A DNA stretch of 45,164 nucleotides from Chara braunii (lineage: Eukaryota > Streptophyta > Charophyceae > Charales > Characeae), in contig BFEA01000009.1 of NCBI GenBank assembly GCA_003427395.1, positions 2,606,651-2,651,814 of the forward strand, in the 5' to 3' direction. Positions within the stretch are counted from its first letter, which is position 1; each line of letters opens with the position of its first letter. Made by a program: the position numbers and the translations under genes. The notes below the pieces were generated by a model. It was not told the origin of the DNA. It did no database searches and was given only the letters and a program-made list of their open reading frames with translations. Of this stretch, positions 11,845 to 23,300 are shown in pieces.

Positions 11845-12490
11845 GGCATCGAGTTAGGTCATTCGTCTTAAAAACAATGCCAACTTTTTGCCTTAGTTAT
11901 ACACGAACAGGTTGCACAACTACTTCTCTCTTCATTGGGCATATGACTAAGCCATTCGTCTTAAAAACAATGCTTAGTCGCTCTGATCTGTTTAATAGCC
12001 AAGTTATATATATCTTTTTGAGTTTAATGTTCAAAAGTGGGCGTAGGACTGAGTTATTCGACTTCGAAACAATGCTCAGTTGACCCAGGTTACCTTCAGT
12101 TATAGCTCTTTAATTATACTCTCTTAATTTGTGATAAGGCTATAGTCAGATCATTCGTCTTAGAAACAATGTTTGGCTAGCTTTGTTCTTATAATCATAT
12201 AGATATAGAAATATAGAAAGTCCTATTCCCTTGTTCATGTTAAAATCCTGTGGCCTCAGACTCAGACCATTCGTCTTAGAAACAATGTCCAGTCTTTGGC
12301 CTGAACCTCCCTTAGAATAAAACAACCAAAAGAGTTGAGTCATTCGTCTTAGAAACAATGCTCAATCCTCTTTTCTCAGCACTGAAAAAAACAGAGTACC
12401 CCTGGTCTAGATCAGAGACTGTTCAGAAACTACCCAAAATAAACAGCGGCAAAATCATTCGTCTTAGAAACAATATCCGACCCTTTAAGA
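11845..12490. repeat. seven hairpins with a shared 18-base loop
   Basis: ATTCGTCTTAGAAACAAT, with few changes, occurs seven times, starting at 11861, 11954, 12056, 12153, 12269, 12342 and 12457, spaced 73-116 bp. Bases on either side differ from copy to copy but usually pair: GACTAAGC/GCTTAGTC in copy 2, ACTGAG/CTCAGT in copy 3, a nine-pair stem with G-T pairs in copy 4, AGACT..GAC/GTC..AGTCT in copy 5, AAAAGAG..TTGAG/CTCAA..CTCTTTT in copy 6. Copy 1 pairs weakly and copy 7 hardly at all. No protein frame follows the repeats. Confidence 0.75.
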
Positions 12491-15400
12491 CCCTTTCAAC
12501 ATCAAACATAGTTGCCTTTCTCCCACCTTCCCCCTGATGCAAGCCCTTTTCTCACAATCTGCTTTCAGATAATCAACAAAATTGAAACTGAGATTGCGCA
12601 TGCATTCCTTTATTTAATCTGGTTCGTGTCATGAAGGTCAAACCCAAAGTCAACATAGGATGCACGCAGTATACTCAGTCAAAACATAGCAAGAAATACA
12701 GATAGGGGTTATAACTGGGTTTATAGAAGAAGGTGGAAGATTACCTCTCAATTCCCTGCCTCTATAACTCCTCCTGAGTTCCGGCAGAGCTCCCGCAATC
12801 GATGGGCTGACTCCCCACAGAGTCTTGATGCGGACCTATGGGTTGCAATCCCGCCTCCCGCCTGCCGCCTTCCTCTCAGAACCAATGGACTAGACTTAGA
12901 GAAAGAAGGATAGAAAGAAGATAGGTTGGAGACTCTCAGATCCAAGAGAGGTACACTTAGACTCACATGAGAGGGCCTTGGTATCTTGACGCGCCTGAGG
13001 GCCCCGCAATGGCGGCCAATAAAAACAGCAGCTTAGTTAACCAAAGCCAAATCACCAACTGTTGACTTCCCGCAGCTCTTACAATTCGCAGCAGTACCTC
13101 CCCTTCAACAATTGCAGTCACTTTACAGCACCCGTGGCTTTAAGGGTAGTAGCCACCGGTAAATCCACAGGCTCACGGCTCGCCTCTGATTATCCCCTTC
13201 GGCCTACTGAGCAGCGCACCAGCCAATGACCAAATCAGCAACCTGCAGTTAGCCTGTTGCCGCTTCGATCAATAGAATGAGCAATGCTTTGTGATCATCA
13301 CTGTTCTTCGCGCCGACCACACCAATCATACTAGTCACACCTTCCGCCATAAAGGCCAAATCAACGAACTCACAGACCAAAACATCGCTAGGGTAAATAG
13401 TTGCTGCCTCAGCTGCACCAATAGTTTCCCACTCCGACCAGCATTCCCTTTAACCACTATCTACCGCAATACCGGGGCAAAATCTGTAGCAACTCACGAC
13501 CTTATTTATCAATTCTCTTATCAGGCGAACTACTAGGAACGACCAAGCACAAACCGGGCTAGTTCTCCAGCCTCACGCTGTTGTCTAAATCTCCCATTGC
13601 TCAGGTTTCCTCCCCTGGTCCGCGGTATATGGTTCTTCATGGACTCTAGCCGCAACCCGGACTATATACGAGTGGCTCTGGGTGAGCCCCAACCGGCCTT
13701 TTATTTAATGAGAGTATCCCTTCCAGAAGTCAGGGTGTGCAACAAGCACTCATTCTATAATAACCACGGTTATCCGAGTAGTATGAAGTGCAAAATACTC
13801 AGTGCCACGCTCATACATACGTGGCTTGGCCCTTGAAACTAGCAACAACCACTGACAGAACCTAGCAGGTTGTGCGGTCCTACAGAAACATATTATCTCT
13901 CTCTTCGATCAGTCTACCTGGCCAAGCTCTCGACCAGGCTTACAGAGCTGAGATCATTATGGTATCGCAGTGAATCCCGTGCGGAGCAGCATACCAGGCT
14001 TATGCAGCAGCGTGACCACCACTCATGCCATATGCAGCTGAGTCCTCCGCTTAGGACCTGAGACGATGCACAGACAGAATCTCGCTCTCTACCAACACAC
14101 AGTACGGCTCCTTTCCTTCTTCCCCCGAATACCAGATATGTGGTCACCACTATGACTGAGTTCGTCCACACCCTGATAGCATGACAATCACTACTCTCTA
14201 GATAGCTCGGCCAACGTGTATGCTGCGGAGAGGGAGAGGGAGAGAAAACAGTTAGATGTATCTTTCAAGGAGAGCGACACACCGGTCAATAGGTAAGTCT
14301 CCAACCTTGCGGCTGGCCTCACGCTACTTGCTTCGAAGGGATGTACAAAATTGAATGAATCTGTCCGCAAAAGCGGTTAGATTCATTTCCCATTTGGGCA
14401 ACAGCCGACAACTTCCCCTGGGCACAACTCCCGCTTGCTATACCTTCGAATCCGATCCCCCACTTCCAAATCTACCGATGCCATTGCTTTTGTAACGCCT
14501 CAAATCCTTAGTATAAGGCCCTTCCTCATCGATATCGATCAAGAAACGGCGTACATCCTACACCTTTCATCTCCCTCCTCCATAGCTCCACGCACTACCA
14601 CTCTCTACTAACCCCCATATCACTAGCTCCCTTCTGAAACTAACGTCATCATTCGTTTCGCCCGGGGCCATAACCCCGGGATTGCATCTTTCCCTATCGA
14701 AAACGGCCGAGAAACAAATGATTAGCGTAATCTTCACTCCCGTTCATTTTCCTTTCGGACTCCGTTCACGCACTCCATTCTCCTATTGCCATTCATTCTA
14801 CTCCTTCAACACTAAATCTAATCGTACCACTAAACTCGCCTACCCTCAAAACCCCTGTCCACGTACCTCTTTCGCTCGATTTCATCAAGATTCGAGTGGA
14901 AACTCGATTCTCTCCTTCCCATCGTCTCTTCTCCCGCCATAGCTTCCGTGCACTGATTCCCTCACTCACCTCCTAATCCGCTAACTCAACTACAAACTAA
15001 CCCTGCCACGTGACTCGCCCGGGGTAAAAACCCTAAAATCGCTTCCTTCCTCACTCAAAACCATCGAGGAATGAAGGAGGCAGACGTTTTTCCTCTCGCC
15101 ATAGCTCCCCTTCCTTTTGCCATGTCCGCCTGCATGTACTCCGCGCGGCTTCGTAGCTAGATTCAATCTCCCTTTTTCTCACCTCCTTCCCCGGTTGCTG
15201 CCTCGTTCGCCGCCTTCAGCTGACGCTCGTCTAGGTGATCGTGGTGCCCTGGTCCGACTGCCCGAAAGTCTCAGCTGTTTGTCGCAAAAAAAATACAGCG
15301 CTGGCTACCAGACCATTCGAACAGCCTTTAGCACTTATGCCCCATTCGTGCCCGCCTATACGCTAGCCTAGACAACACAAGCATGTGCTTGACTGAGACA

Positions 15401-15500
15401 GACAGCAGGGCATAACTAAGACAGTCAAAAATATACTGCGAAGCATATGTTTACACTTTACTCACCTGCCAGACCCACCAGTCCAACCGGATGACCCCCC
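12491..15500. other. gene-poor stretch, weak repeats
   Basis: No family is recognisable in any frame. A hairpin CCCGGGG / CCCCGGG lies at about 14661-14682, and a related CGCCCGGGG..CCCTAAAATCGC lies near 15018. CCATAGCTCC-like text recurs near 14581, 14937 and 15100, suggesting a decayed repeat of about 350 bp. Short pyrimidine-rich frames at 14682-14942 and 15117-15371 are not supportable as genes. Confidence 0.5.
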
Positions 15501-15519
15501 AGAGCGTGAGGCGGCTCCA

Positions 15520-15640
15520 TTACTGCGGCCAAAGGGTTGCCGCGGCCCCACAGTGTGGGCTAGGTGCAGATCTTGGTAGTAGTAGCCATAAGAACTTTGG
15601 GGGCTGGAGCGGGGATGGTTTTCGTGGGAACAACCACCTC
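15520..15640 (+). ncRNA. LSU rRNA-like fragment (degraded)
   Basis: 15563-15585 resembles the highly conserved large-subunit rRNA segment that reads GTGCAGATCTTGGTGGTAGT in many eukaryotes, with one change. The following GAACTTTG, GGCTGGAG and GTGGGAACA words come in the order found in LSU rRNA (GAACTTTGAAGGC, then TGTGAACA), with about ten bases missing after AGTAGC. Outside this stretch I see no convincing match, so this is at most a short, decayed rDNA fragment and not a working rRNA gene. The comparison is from memory of the conserved block. Confidence 0.45.
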
Positions 15641-15972
15641 AGCCAGCATCGCTGCGCCCCCCACAGGCCTTCTCGGAATGTTTCTCCGACTCCCTTCCAC
15701 TGTAGACTATCGCCGCTCTCCAAGTGGGAAGCGATGGAAGCCACGACCACGGACCCCACCACTCTCCCGCGTTGACCCCCCTGGTCCGGACTTCAAGATG
15801 GGTGGGCTAGGGGAATTCCATTAACACCCCGACACGCCGAAATCCGAATGTGCTTGCCAAAAGAGGCGCGTGCTCAAGGTCCTTGGCGGTCTCGATGAGC
15901 TCTAAATCCACGCGGACGTTGTGCGGAGATGGCGGACGAAGGTTAGTTGATCGTTGTTTTTTTTTTTTCCCT

Positions 15973-15973
<1 letters not shown>

Positions 15974-16003
<30 letters not shown>
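15974..16003. repeat. poly(T) tract
   Basis: A run of 30 T, with a shorter run of 12 T just before it (15957-15968). It could be the poly(A) end of a retroposed sequence lying on the minus strand to its right, but no body could be recognised. Confidence 0.9.
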
Positions 16004-16004
<1 letters not shown>

Positions 16005-16009
16005 TCGCG

Positions 16010-17440
16010 CAATGTCGCGGTCGGGATGGGGGACGGGAACTGAGAAGGGCAAGGTTGGTTTCAAGGCGGGAGGTCGTGGACGGGGGAGCAAAGGCACATA
16101 GGGAGAAGCGGGATGGGAGACACGAACGGAGGAGGGAGTGGTCGGAATTAGGGAGGGAGAGTTGGGACGATGTCGAGGTCGGGATGGGATCGGAGTCGGG
16201 AGGTCGGGAGGTCGGGATGGGAGACGGGTCGGGACGTGGTCGGGGAGCAAGGGGAGAGAGGGAGAGGTCGAGACGGGGAGATCGGGATGGGAGGTCGGGA
16301 TGGGAGATGCGAACAGAGGAGGGAGAGGTCGGGATCAGGGAGGGAGAGTTGGGACAATGTTGGGGGAAGGAAGGAGAGGGGGAGAGAGGTCGAGACGGGA
16401 AGGAATGGGGGGGGAAGAGGTCGGGATGAGGTCGGGATGGGATGGGAGTCGGGAGGTCGGGATGGGAGACGGGTTGGGACGGGGAAGGAAAGGGAGGAGG
16501 AAGAGATCGCGATGACGTCGGGATGGGAGTTGGGATAGAGGAGGAGGAAGGAGGAATCTAGGCATTGGAGAAAGTCGGATGGGAGTTGGGATAGAGGAGG
16601 AGGAAGGAGGAATCTNNNNNNNNNNNNNNNNNNNNNNNNNNNNNNNNNNNNNNNNNNNNNNNNNNGAGTTGGGATAGAGGAGGAGGAAGGAGGAATCTAG
16701 GCGTTGGAGAAAGCCGGATGGGAGTTGGGATAGAGGAGGAGGAAGGAGGAATCTAGGCATGGGGCAAGGTCAGGGGAGCAAGGGGACAGAGGGAGAGTTC
16801 GGGACGGGGAGAGAGGGATGGGAGGTGGGGACCGGCAGGTCGCGCTCGGAAACGTGAAGACGGAGAGGTCGGGATCAGGGACGGAGAGTTGGAACGATGT
16901 CGGCGGAAGGAAGGAGAGGGGGAGAGAGGTTGAAACGGGAAGGAAGGGAAGGTAGAGGGGGGAAGAGGTCGGGATGAGGTTGGGATGGGATGGGATTCGG
17001 GAGGTTGGGATGGGAGACGGGTTGGGACGGGGAAGGGAAGGTGGAGGGGGGATCGGGATAACGTCACATTGGGACGATGTACGGAGAAGGAAAAAGAGGG
17101 GAGGAGAGGTCGGGACAACAAGGAAGGGGAGAGGGGCGGGGGAGGTCGGGATGGGAGACGGGGCGATGTCGGGATAGGGAAGGGGGGCGACAAGGTCGAG
17201 GTAGTCGAAATAGGGGAGAAGAAAGGAAGAATCTAGAAGAGATCGGAATGAGAGTTGGGATAAGGCAGAGAGAGAGGCGATAGAAGGAAAGGAGAGATCA
17301 GGATAGGTCGAGACGATGACGCGAGGAGGAGGGAGGAGGAATCTAGGCATGCGAAACGAGTCGCGAGGATATTGGGATAGGGGAGGGGGACGAAGGAAGG
17401 AGAGGGGGGGAAAACTCGAGACGAGAAGGAGAGGTCGGGA
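16010..17440. repeat. G/A-rich satellite with 56-bp units and a gap
   Basis: Purine-rich plus strand made of short words such as GGTCGGGATGGGA, GGGAGAGTTGGGA and GAGGAGGAAGGAGGAATCT. Between 16520 and 16760 a unit of about 56 bp (GGGAGTTGGGATAGAGG, then AATCTAGGCATTGGAGAAAG) is tandemly repeated. A gap of exactly 50 unread bases (16616-16665) falls inside it, so the true copy number is unknown. All long frames here, Arg/Gly-rich on plus and Pro/Ser-rich on minus, are composition artefacts. Confidence 0.9.
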
Positions 17441-19018
17441 TGGGATATGGAAAGCGACACGCCTATATAGAACACATGAAATCAACTCTTTTAGCCCCCT
17501 TTTGTTTTTCTTTTTTTTTTGCTAGTCCGTCGGTAAACGGATACGATTTGTTTATTTATTTATTTTTTTCATTTTTTTTATTTTATTTTTTTCTCAATTG
17601 TTTTTTTTGCCTCAATATTTTTTTTACTCATCCTCGATTCTCACGATCTTTACTCTTCTCGCCGTGGACGAAGCCGCGGCGGGTCCACTTGTTTTTTATA
17701 AAGCAAGATAAATAATAGACAAGTTTGGCAAATCCATTTACTTGTGAAATTATTATTACACCTGCTGCAAAGCCTTATGTACTGCTTATGATTAAGAAAG
17801 AGACGTATTTCAAAAATAAGAATTGCAAAAGGATGAGGTAGTGAAAAAAAAAAAACATAAGACCATAAGTCCTTTTGCTTTTACCGACAAAACATATCGC
17901 AGAACAGATGAAATTACATGTGATTGAAAAGGCACCTCGAACGATCAGCGTAATTCTCATTTTTTGTTATACCCTAGCCCAAAGAACCAACCTATCATTG
18001 CTGAAATTACTATAATACAAAATTCAACGAGGGCCATTGCGGTAAAGAACAAGCCAACAATCAAGAGTCGAGATCCTTGCATGATCTTTCTTGAGAAGCT
18101 TAGCCCTCATTTTCTGCCACCAAGTTTTCATATTCCAACTGAATAACGAACGCGGGCGAAAGCAAATGAGTTTCCGAAATTCCCAAGGCCACATGATACC
18201 CGATATTTCACTGGACTCCACTGACACTGATAATTGGTCGACCATGAGTTCAATACGTAATTCAGTGCCAACCTCACGTGGTGTTGGGCGACTTTTTAAG
18301 CAAGTTGGCTTCATTTCCACACAAAGACGAGGGGACTCTGCATAAATCTCAATAGGCAATATATGTCAATCCAACTACCAAGTGCGCGCAAGGAAATTTC
18401 CCAGATTATCACATAATGTCATGTCGAACGTTCATCAACCCTTCGGTCGTCATCCTCAAAGGTAAGCAAAAAACTGCTACCCTATCATTTCCTATTCGTG
18501 ACCATATGCCCCCAAGTGTATGACTATGCCCGCATCATGCACGCTGCCTACTCGTTCCATTGGTAGCATCCTGCAGATCATTATTAGTAGCAAGGCTATG
18601 GCACAAAGAGCATAGACTAGAGAAGCAACGCAGAGGGAGAGGATTAATACATGGGGCGCTGAAGAGTGGGGGGATGGAACTCAAGGATAACCAGGAGCGG
18701 GGCACAACTGCACAGGAGTAGAAGCATGGGAAGACTCGAGAATAGTGAAGATAGCCATAGCACAAAGGATAGTTATTAAGACGACCCTTAAGAGGATAAC
18801 GCCACGATACATCCATTTAAAGATATCCATGGTGGTCAAGTCGAAGGAACGCCTTTACGCAGAACACCTCCGCTGAATCAACTGCACATCAGTCACATTG
18901 AAATGAGGAGGAACCCTGCAGCAACAGATGAAGGGGTGGTGAGAGATATCAACGGTCAACACAAATGCCATGTACACTAGAAATAACGCAAATAAGGCAC
19001 ATTTGCCCCCTACTTCGG
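17441..19018. other. no firm gene; possible decayed minus-strand coding
   Basis: T-rich tracts occupy 17505-17625. A minus-strand frame at 18024-18359 (111 codons, begins MPIEIYAESPRL) and an overlapping plus-strand frame (18091-18345) both look moderately protein-like, and the sequence alone does not decide between them. Neither matches a family I know. 18535-18960 holds nothing recognisable. Confidence 0.35.
17957..18082 (-). CDS. possible 41-residue hydrophobic peptide
   Basis: An ATG at 18082 opens a 41-codon minus-strand frame ending in TGA at 17957-17959. It begins MQGSRLLIVGLFF and is hydrophobic almost throughout, with a predicted membrane segment of about 25 residues and a basic end (NKK). 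An in-frame stop lies nine codons upstream. It could be a small membrane peptide, the last exon of a larger gene whose earlier part is the 18024-18359 frame in another register, or chance. I do not recognise it. Confidence 0.15.
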   Translation of the reverse strand: MQGSRLLIVGLFFTAMALVEFCIIVISAMIGWFFGLGYNKK

Positions 19019-20273
19019 CTGGCGGTTTGGCAGTTTGCCTTACCTGGGCTCTTAGGCCTGGTATCGATTCTCGATATGAGCGACTTAGGTTGTCTGGGTT
19101 TTGGAGGGTACTCTTGCCTTTTGGGTGGCCTTTTTGGACCCACCCACCACACAGGTGTATTCTTCGCAGCTTCTTTCGGAACCTTTCCGGTTACACGGTC
19201 CTTTTACGAGATGAGGTTGTGCGCTTGGTGGCGACGCATTTTCTACCGCCGCCTGGTCACTTTGATCCCTCTGACCTCTAGTCTTCTGACAATGACGGTT
19301 CTGAGGGTTTTTTTTCTTCCAGTTTTGCTATATCTAGGCAGGGTGCGTCGATGATGTCCTCTCACTTTGCATCTGTAGCGCCGACGCGCCGATGTGCGAC
19401 TCTGGGTTGCATACTCCGAGTTGCTTTTGAAGCCTTTTGGGCCAAACAGTTTGAGGGACACCTATGGTGGTCAACCTCGAGCTGCTCTTCGTGTTATGAC
19501 GGGCGGACTCCTACTCACCTTCGGGGGTCGCTACCGCGCTCTGGGGCATCTTTTCTGCATTTGGTTCTTCGCACTCTTCGCCTGTGACGAACTGTTTTTT
19601 GAAAGGGTGTCTATGCTCGATCGTCGGGGATTCATCTCGACGAAGTACCTCCTTCGGCATTCATGGCGAGTTCCTCGGGCGCCTTCGGAAGATGCGGATC
19701 GCCGAGAACCTTTCCTTGTGTGTCCTTTGTTTGTTCTCCTGTGTGTTTGTCTTGTGTGATGGGCTGTTTTTGCAGGAATTTCGATGCGTTTTCTCTCCAG
19801 ATGCCGCCTCATCTTTTCTTTGATTACAGCAGGATGGGTCGTGCTGATCATCCCAGGGTTGGCTCTTTTTTTTTGTTTTCGTGTGTTGATACATCGAAGG
19901 GGACTTCGACATAGTTTCTCCTCTTAGGGATCGATTTGGTCGGGATAGGCTAGGCTATTTAAGGAGGCAAGGCTATTGGTATTGGCCTCCTAAGTTGAAC
20001 CGTGGTTCGGGTGGATCAGGTTTCCTCCTGGTGACGGTACTGGCGGGGTAGCAGAAACGCGTTGAGGGATGACCGCTTTGGTTTAAGGATAGATATGGTG
20101 GATTTGCGTTTGAGTATAAGCCTTAATTGATGCTTTCCTTTCGGGTTTTTGTTCCTTCTGTATACTTGGACTATGTTCAATTTATTGCGTGCGATCAGGA
20201 TTGTCTTATTTTTTTAGTGTATTCTTCTATCCTGACTCATGCGAGAGACTGTTGGTCGGCAGTTCTTCTTCTT
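19019..20273 (+). repeat. left terminal direct repeat (pseudo-LTR)
   Basis: Starts CTGGCGGTTTGGCAGTTTGC and ends GGCAGTTCTTCTTCTTT; matches 24374-25637 over its whole length with scattered changes (offset 5355 at the start). It contains open frames on plus that are shared with the right copy but broken in one or the other. A GT...TTTTTGCAG pair at 19718-19775 could be a 58-bp intron; weak, short for plants. Confidence 0.9.
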
Positions 20274-21613
20274 TGATTAACATGGTATCCGTGAATGCGG
20301 TTGCACATTGGTTGGTGGCCACGCCTACGCTTTGATGGTGGTTTGCCGTTTCGTTGGGTGGACATTTGGTGGGCTCTCATTCTCTTTTGGTATTTGTACT
20401 GCCCGATTAGTTGTACGTCGGATCGGTTTGGTGTTCCTCGACGCTCGCCTTCTCCTCTTTCGCCTTGGGTTTGGGCGTTCTTTCTCATTTTTTTTTTTGG
20501 TTTGTTGCTTTTAATATGATGTGGTTGCTTCTGCGGTGTGCTTTGCTTATCGAGGATCACCTCATTCAAATTGTGGTAACTGTAGACGATGAGACAGGTC
20601 GGTATGGGATTTTCGTTAGGCACGATTATGACCCTTTTGTTTTGAATCTCTCACTTCGTGTTCGATCTCAACATGGTTGGGAATGGCCTGAAGTGCTTTT
20701 CCTGCGGAGGTGATGGTCACTTTGCTCGCGAATATCCGACTAACCGAAACAATCCCTGCGCGAATGCTGGTTGTCCAGGGACCCCTACTCCGGTTACGCC
20801 TCGTTTCTGGACTCCGCGACGGAACCTTGAGGGATTTGAAGAGGAGTTCCTCCGTACTTTGCTTTAGGAGCGTAAGCAACAAGAATCTCTTAAGAAAAAG
20901 ATGGAGGATCGTCAGCGTGTTCAGGAGCAGCTGAAGGCTGAGATGGCCCAGCACGCAGAAGTCACTAAGGCTGAACTCTTGGCTTTGCTCGGACGACAGT
21001 TCATTGCCAATTGCGATGAGGCTAGGCGGGAGGAGGCTCGGTTGTTGTGCACGCCTCTGCCAGCTAGAAGGAGGGATGCGAGGGACGACGAACTTGGTAG
21101 AGGTTGACGATATCGATGATGAGATTCGACGTTTATACACACTCCATGAGAAACGGAGGCGGGGGAAGACGCCTTTGGCGGAAGTGGCTGCTTTCCGACG
21201 ACCTACGTTCGATATGGACGGCTCTGTTGATGACAATGCACGCACTCGCGCTGAATGCTCCAGGCAAGCGAACGAAAGGAGGAAGAAGGTGCCGGCAGGA
21301 GGAGGACCCGATGGGATTCTTCACTTTATTCTCAACCAGCGCAGGACCTTGGAAGTTGGAAGGCCTCCGACAGGATCAACTGAAGAAGATTTGCGCTACT
21401 GAAGGAGTGCACTATTGTACTAAAGGACCTTCGATTGATCGAATTATTGCCGCTCGAACAATTTTGGCTTATGAAGGCTTCATCCTCATCCCGACTCAAG
21501 CTGCTGCTTCTCCTCCGCATTCCCCTGAGAATGTTGAGTCCAATCCTGCGTGACAAGCACGCTTCTCCAAGTTCCATCTATGGAGGAACCTGCTTGATGT
21601 CATGAGGAAATAG

Positions 21614-22054
21614 ACTAATGCTTTTATTTTTGGCTTGCCTTTTAGGATTCGATTGCTTTATGACAAATGTTGCACTCTTTGCTTTGTTGCCTTGGTGCTA
21701 TTGGGGGAAATTACTTGGTGTCGTAAGTTTGAAGGACTTCTCAGTTCTCTTGATTGGCTTTCCTGGGATAAGGGTCCGGTTGTCTATCTTCTTGCTTCTC
21801 CTTGGTGTCGTGCACAATATGTTGGTGGTACGATCTGTGGTTTGTATGTTCGATGGGGTGAGCATGTCCAGACCTCTTTCTCTGGGGGCCTTGGGGTCTG
21901 TCCTCGCCTCTACAAATGGTTGAGGAGATTTGGTGTTTGGAAGTATGTGGCTGTGCCATTGGTAAACGGGCTCTCTTCGATTGATCGTGTGGAACGTGCA
22001 GTCATTCAATTTTTTTATTCTTCGCTTAACTCGGAGGCTTTCACGACAGCGTAG
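21614..22054 (+). pseudogene. GIY-YIG endonuclease domain of the Penelope-like element
   Basis: Family hallmarks are visible: GPVVYLL (21773-21793, the GIY position), YVGGT about ten residues later (the YIG position, 21818-21832), then YVRWGEH with the catalytic Arg (about 21851) and a downstream acidic helix DRVERAVIQFF with a Glu at about 21992, the metal-binding position. The domain itself is open with no stop between 21614 and 22052. It lies upstream of RT, not after it. Confidence 0.75.
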
Positions 22055-23300
22055 GGTGGTGCGGGTAGCGCAAGTCCCTTGTGTCCTAGGCTTTATCAAA
22101 TTCCGTATGGATGGTGGGCCCTGGACGGATAGTCTGGTGAACTTGTTACGAGAAGCCTATGTCAGCGGTGATCGGTACGTAACGGTGCACGTCACACCTG
22201 GTAGAAGTTGGGCGGATAGGTGGTCGATCGTGAGACGGGTCTTTGGCACCTCTCCCGTTTCTTTGTTAACTCATCGGTCGTCACTTCGCGATTCACACCG
22301 CTGCTTTGAATCTGGAGGGGATTTCCTTATTGGTCCATTGATGATCACGCCTAGTTCACAAAGGGGAGCTCCGTCTTCTGCTTCAACAACCTTGGCGGGG
22401 AAGGGGTCTGGGTAAGAGGTTCCTTGATGGACTGGTCCGCTGGTTTAAGGCGGCAAGAACCTTTTCTGGGAAGGATACCCGAATGACCCTCAAAGCGATC
22501 ATTGCCCTTGCGATCAAGAGGAGGATTGGGTTCGATATCCGTAGGAAGGTTGTTGTGTGCGCGGTTTTAGACCATAGATTGCAATCTAACTCGGTTTTGG
22601 CCATGGTGGTTCGGAGCATTAACGAATCGGCCTTTCCCTTGTCTATTCGTGAGCTCGTTAAGCGGCGAGTACGTTTTGTCTGGAAAAAGAACAAAAAGGT
22701 AGGAGATTTAATTTGGACCCAAAATCGATTTGTACGGGGGGATTTTCCCATGGTATGTGCTTGCGAAGGAGAGATGTTTGGAAAAGGCATGGATTGCATG
22801 TTATGACTCGGATCGAAGATATCCCTTCTCTACCTGATCTACTGAGGAACTCTCAGAATATTCCGCTTTCCGATGGAAGGTTGGGCGTTAGGAACCTGGG
22901 GAAGGAGTTGGTGGCAGTGTGCAGGCTACTTAGGTCGGCTTTTGTGATTGATCCTCTTCAACTGCGAGAATGTTGGTCGGACGCAGGATTGAAACAGCCT
23001 TCGATGAAATCTCTGACGAATGATTGGATCGAGAGACTGAGGAAGTTTGTGTGTGTCCCGATTGATCGGAATGCTGCTGACACCCTGATTATCTGTGCTG
23101 AATTGTATCGACATTTCTTGCATCTCACTTTTGATTTTAGCCCCTCCTTTCGGCCGGCTGAAGCATCTCAGGACGAGATCCTGGTAAAAATGGAGGGGCG
23201 CTTCCGTTCCTGTAGGCTGGAACAACTGGGGAAATGGGACCCTAAGGGGTATTTTGGCCATGCTTATGTTTTGTCTAAACATAAGGACCTCCTTAGGTGA

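Noticed and set aside
11845-12490. Regular short repeats suggesting a CRISPR array
   Set aside because: The repeat is an 18-base hairpin loop with variable pairing flanks, spacings range from 73 to 116 bp, and the surroundings are eukaryotic with no cas genes.
15947-17485. Arg/Gly- and Pro/Ser-rich frames up to 262 codons
   Set aside because: Composition artefact of the purine-rich satellite; several frames are open at once and one spans unread bases.
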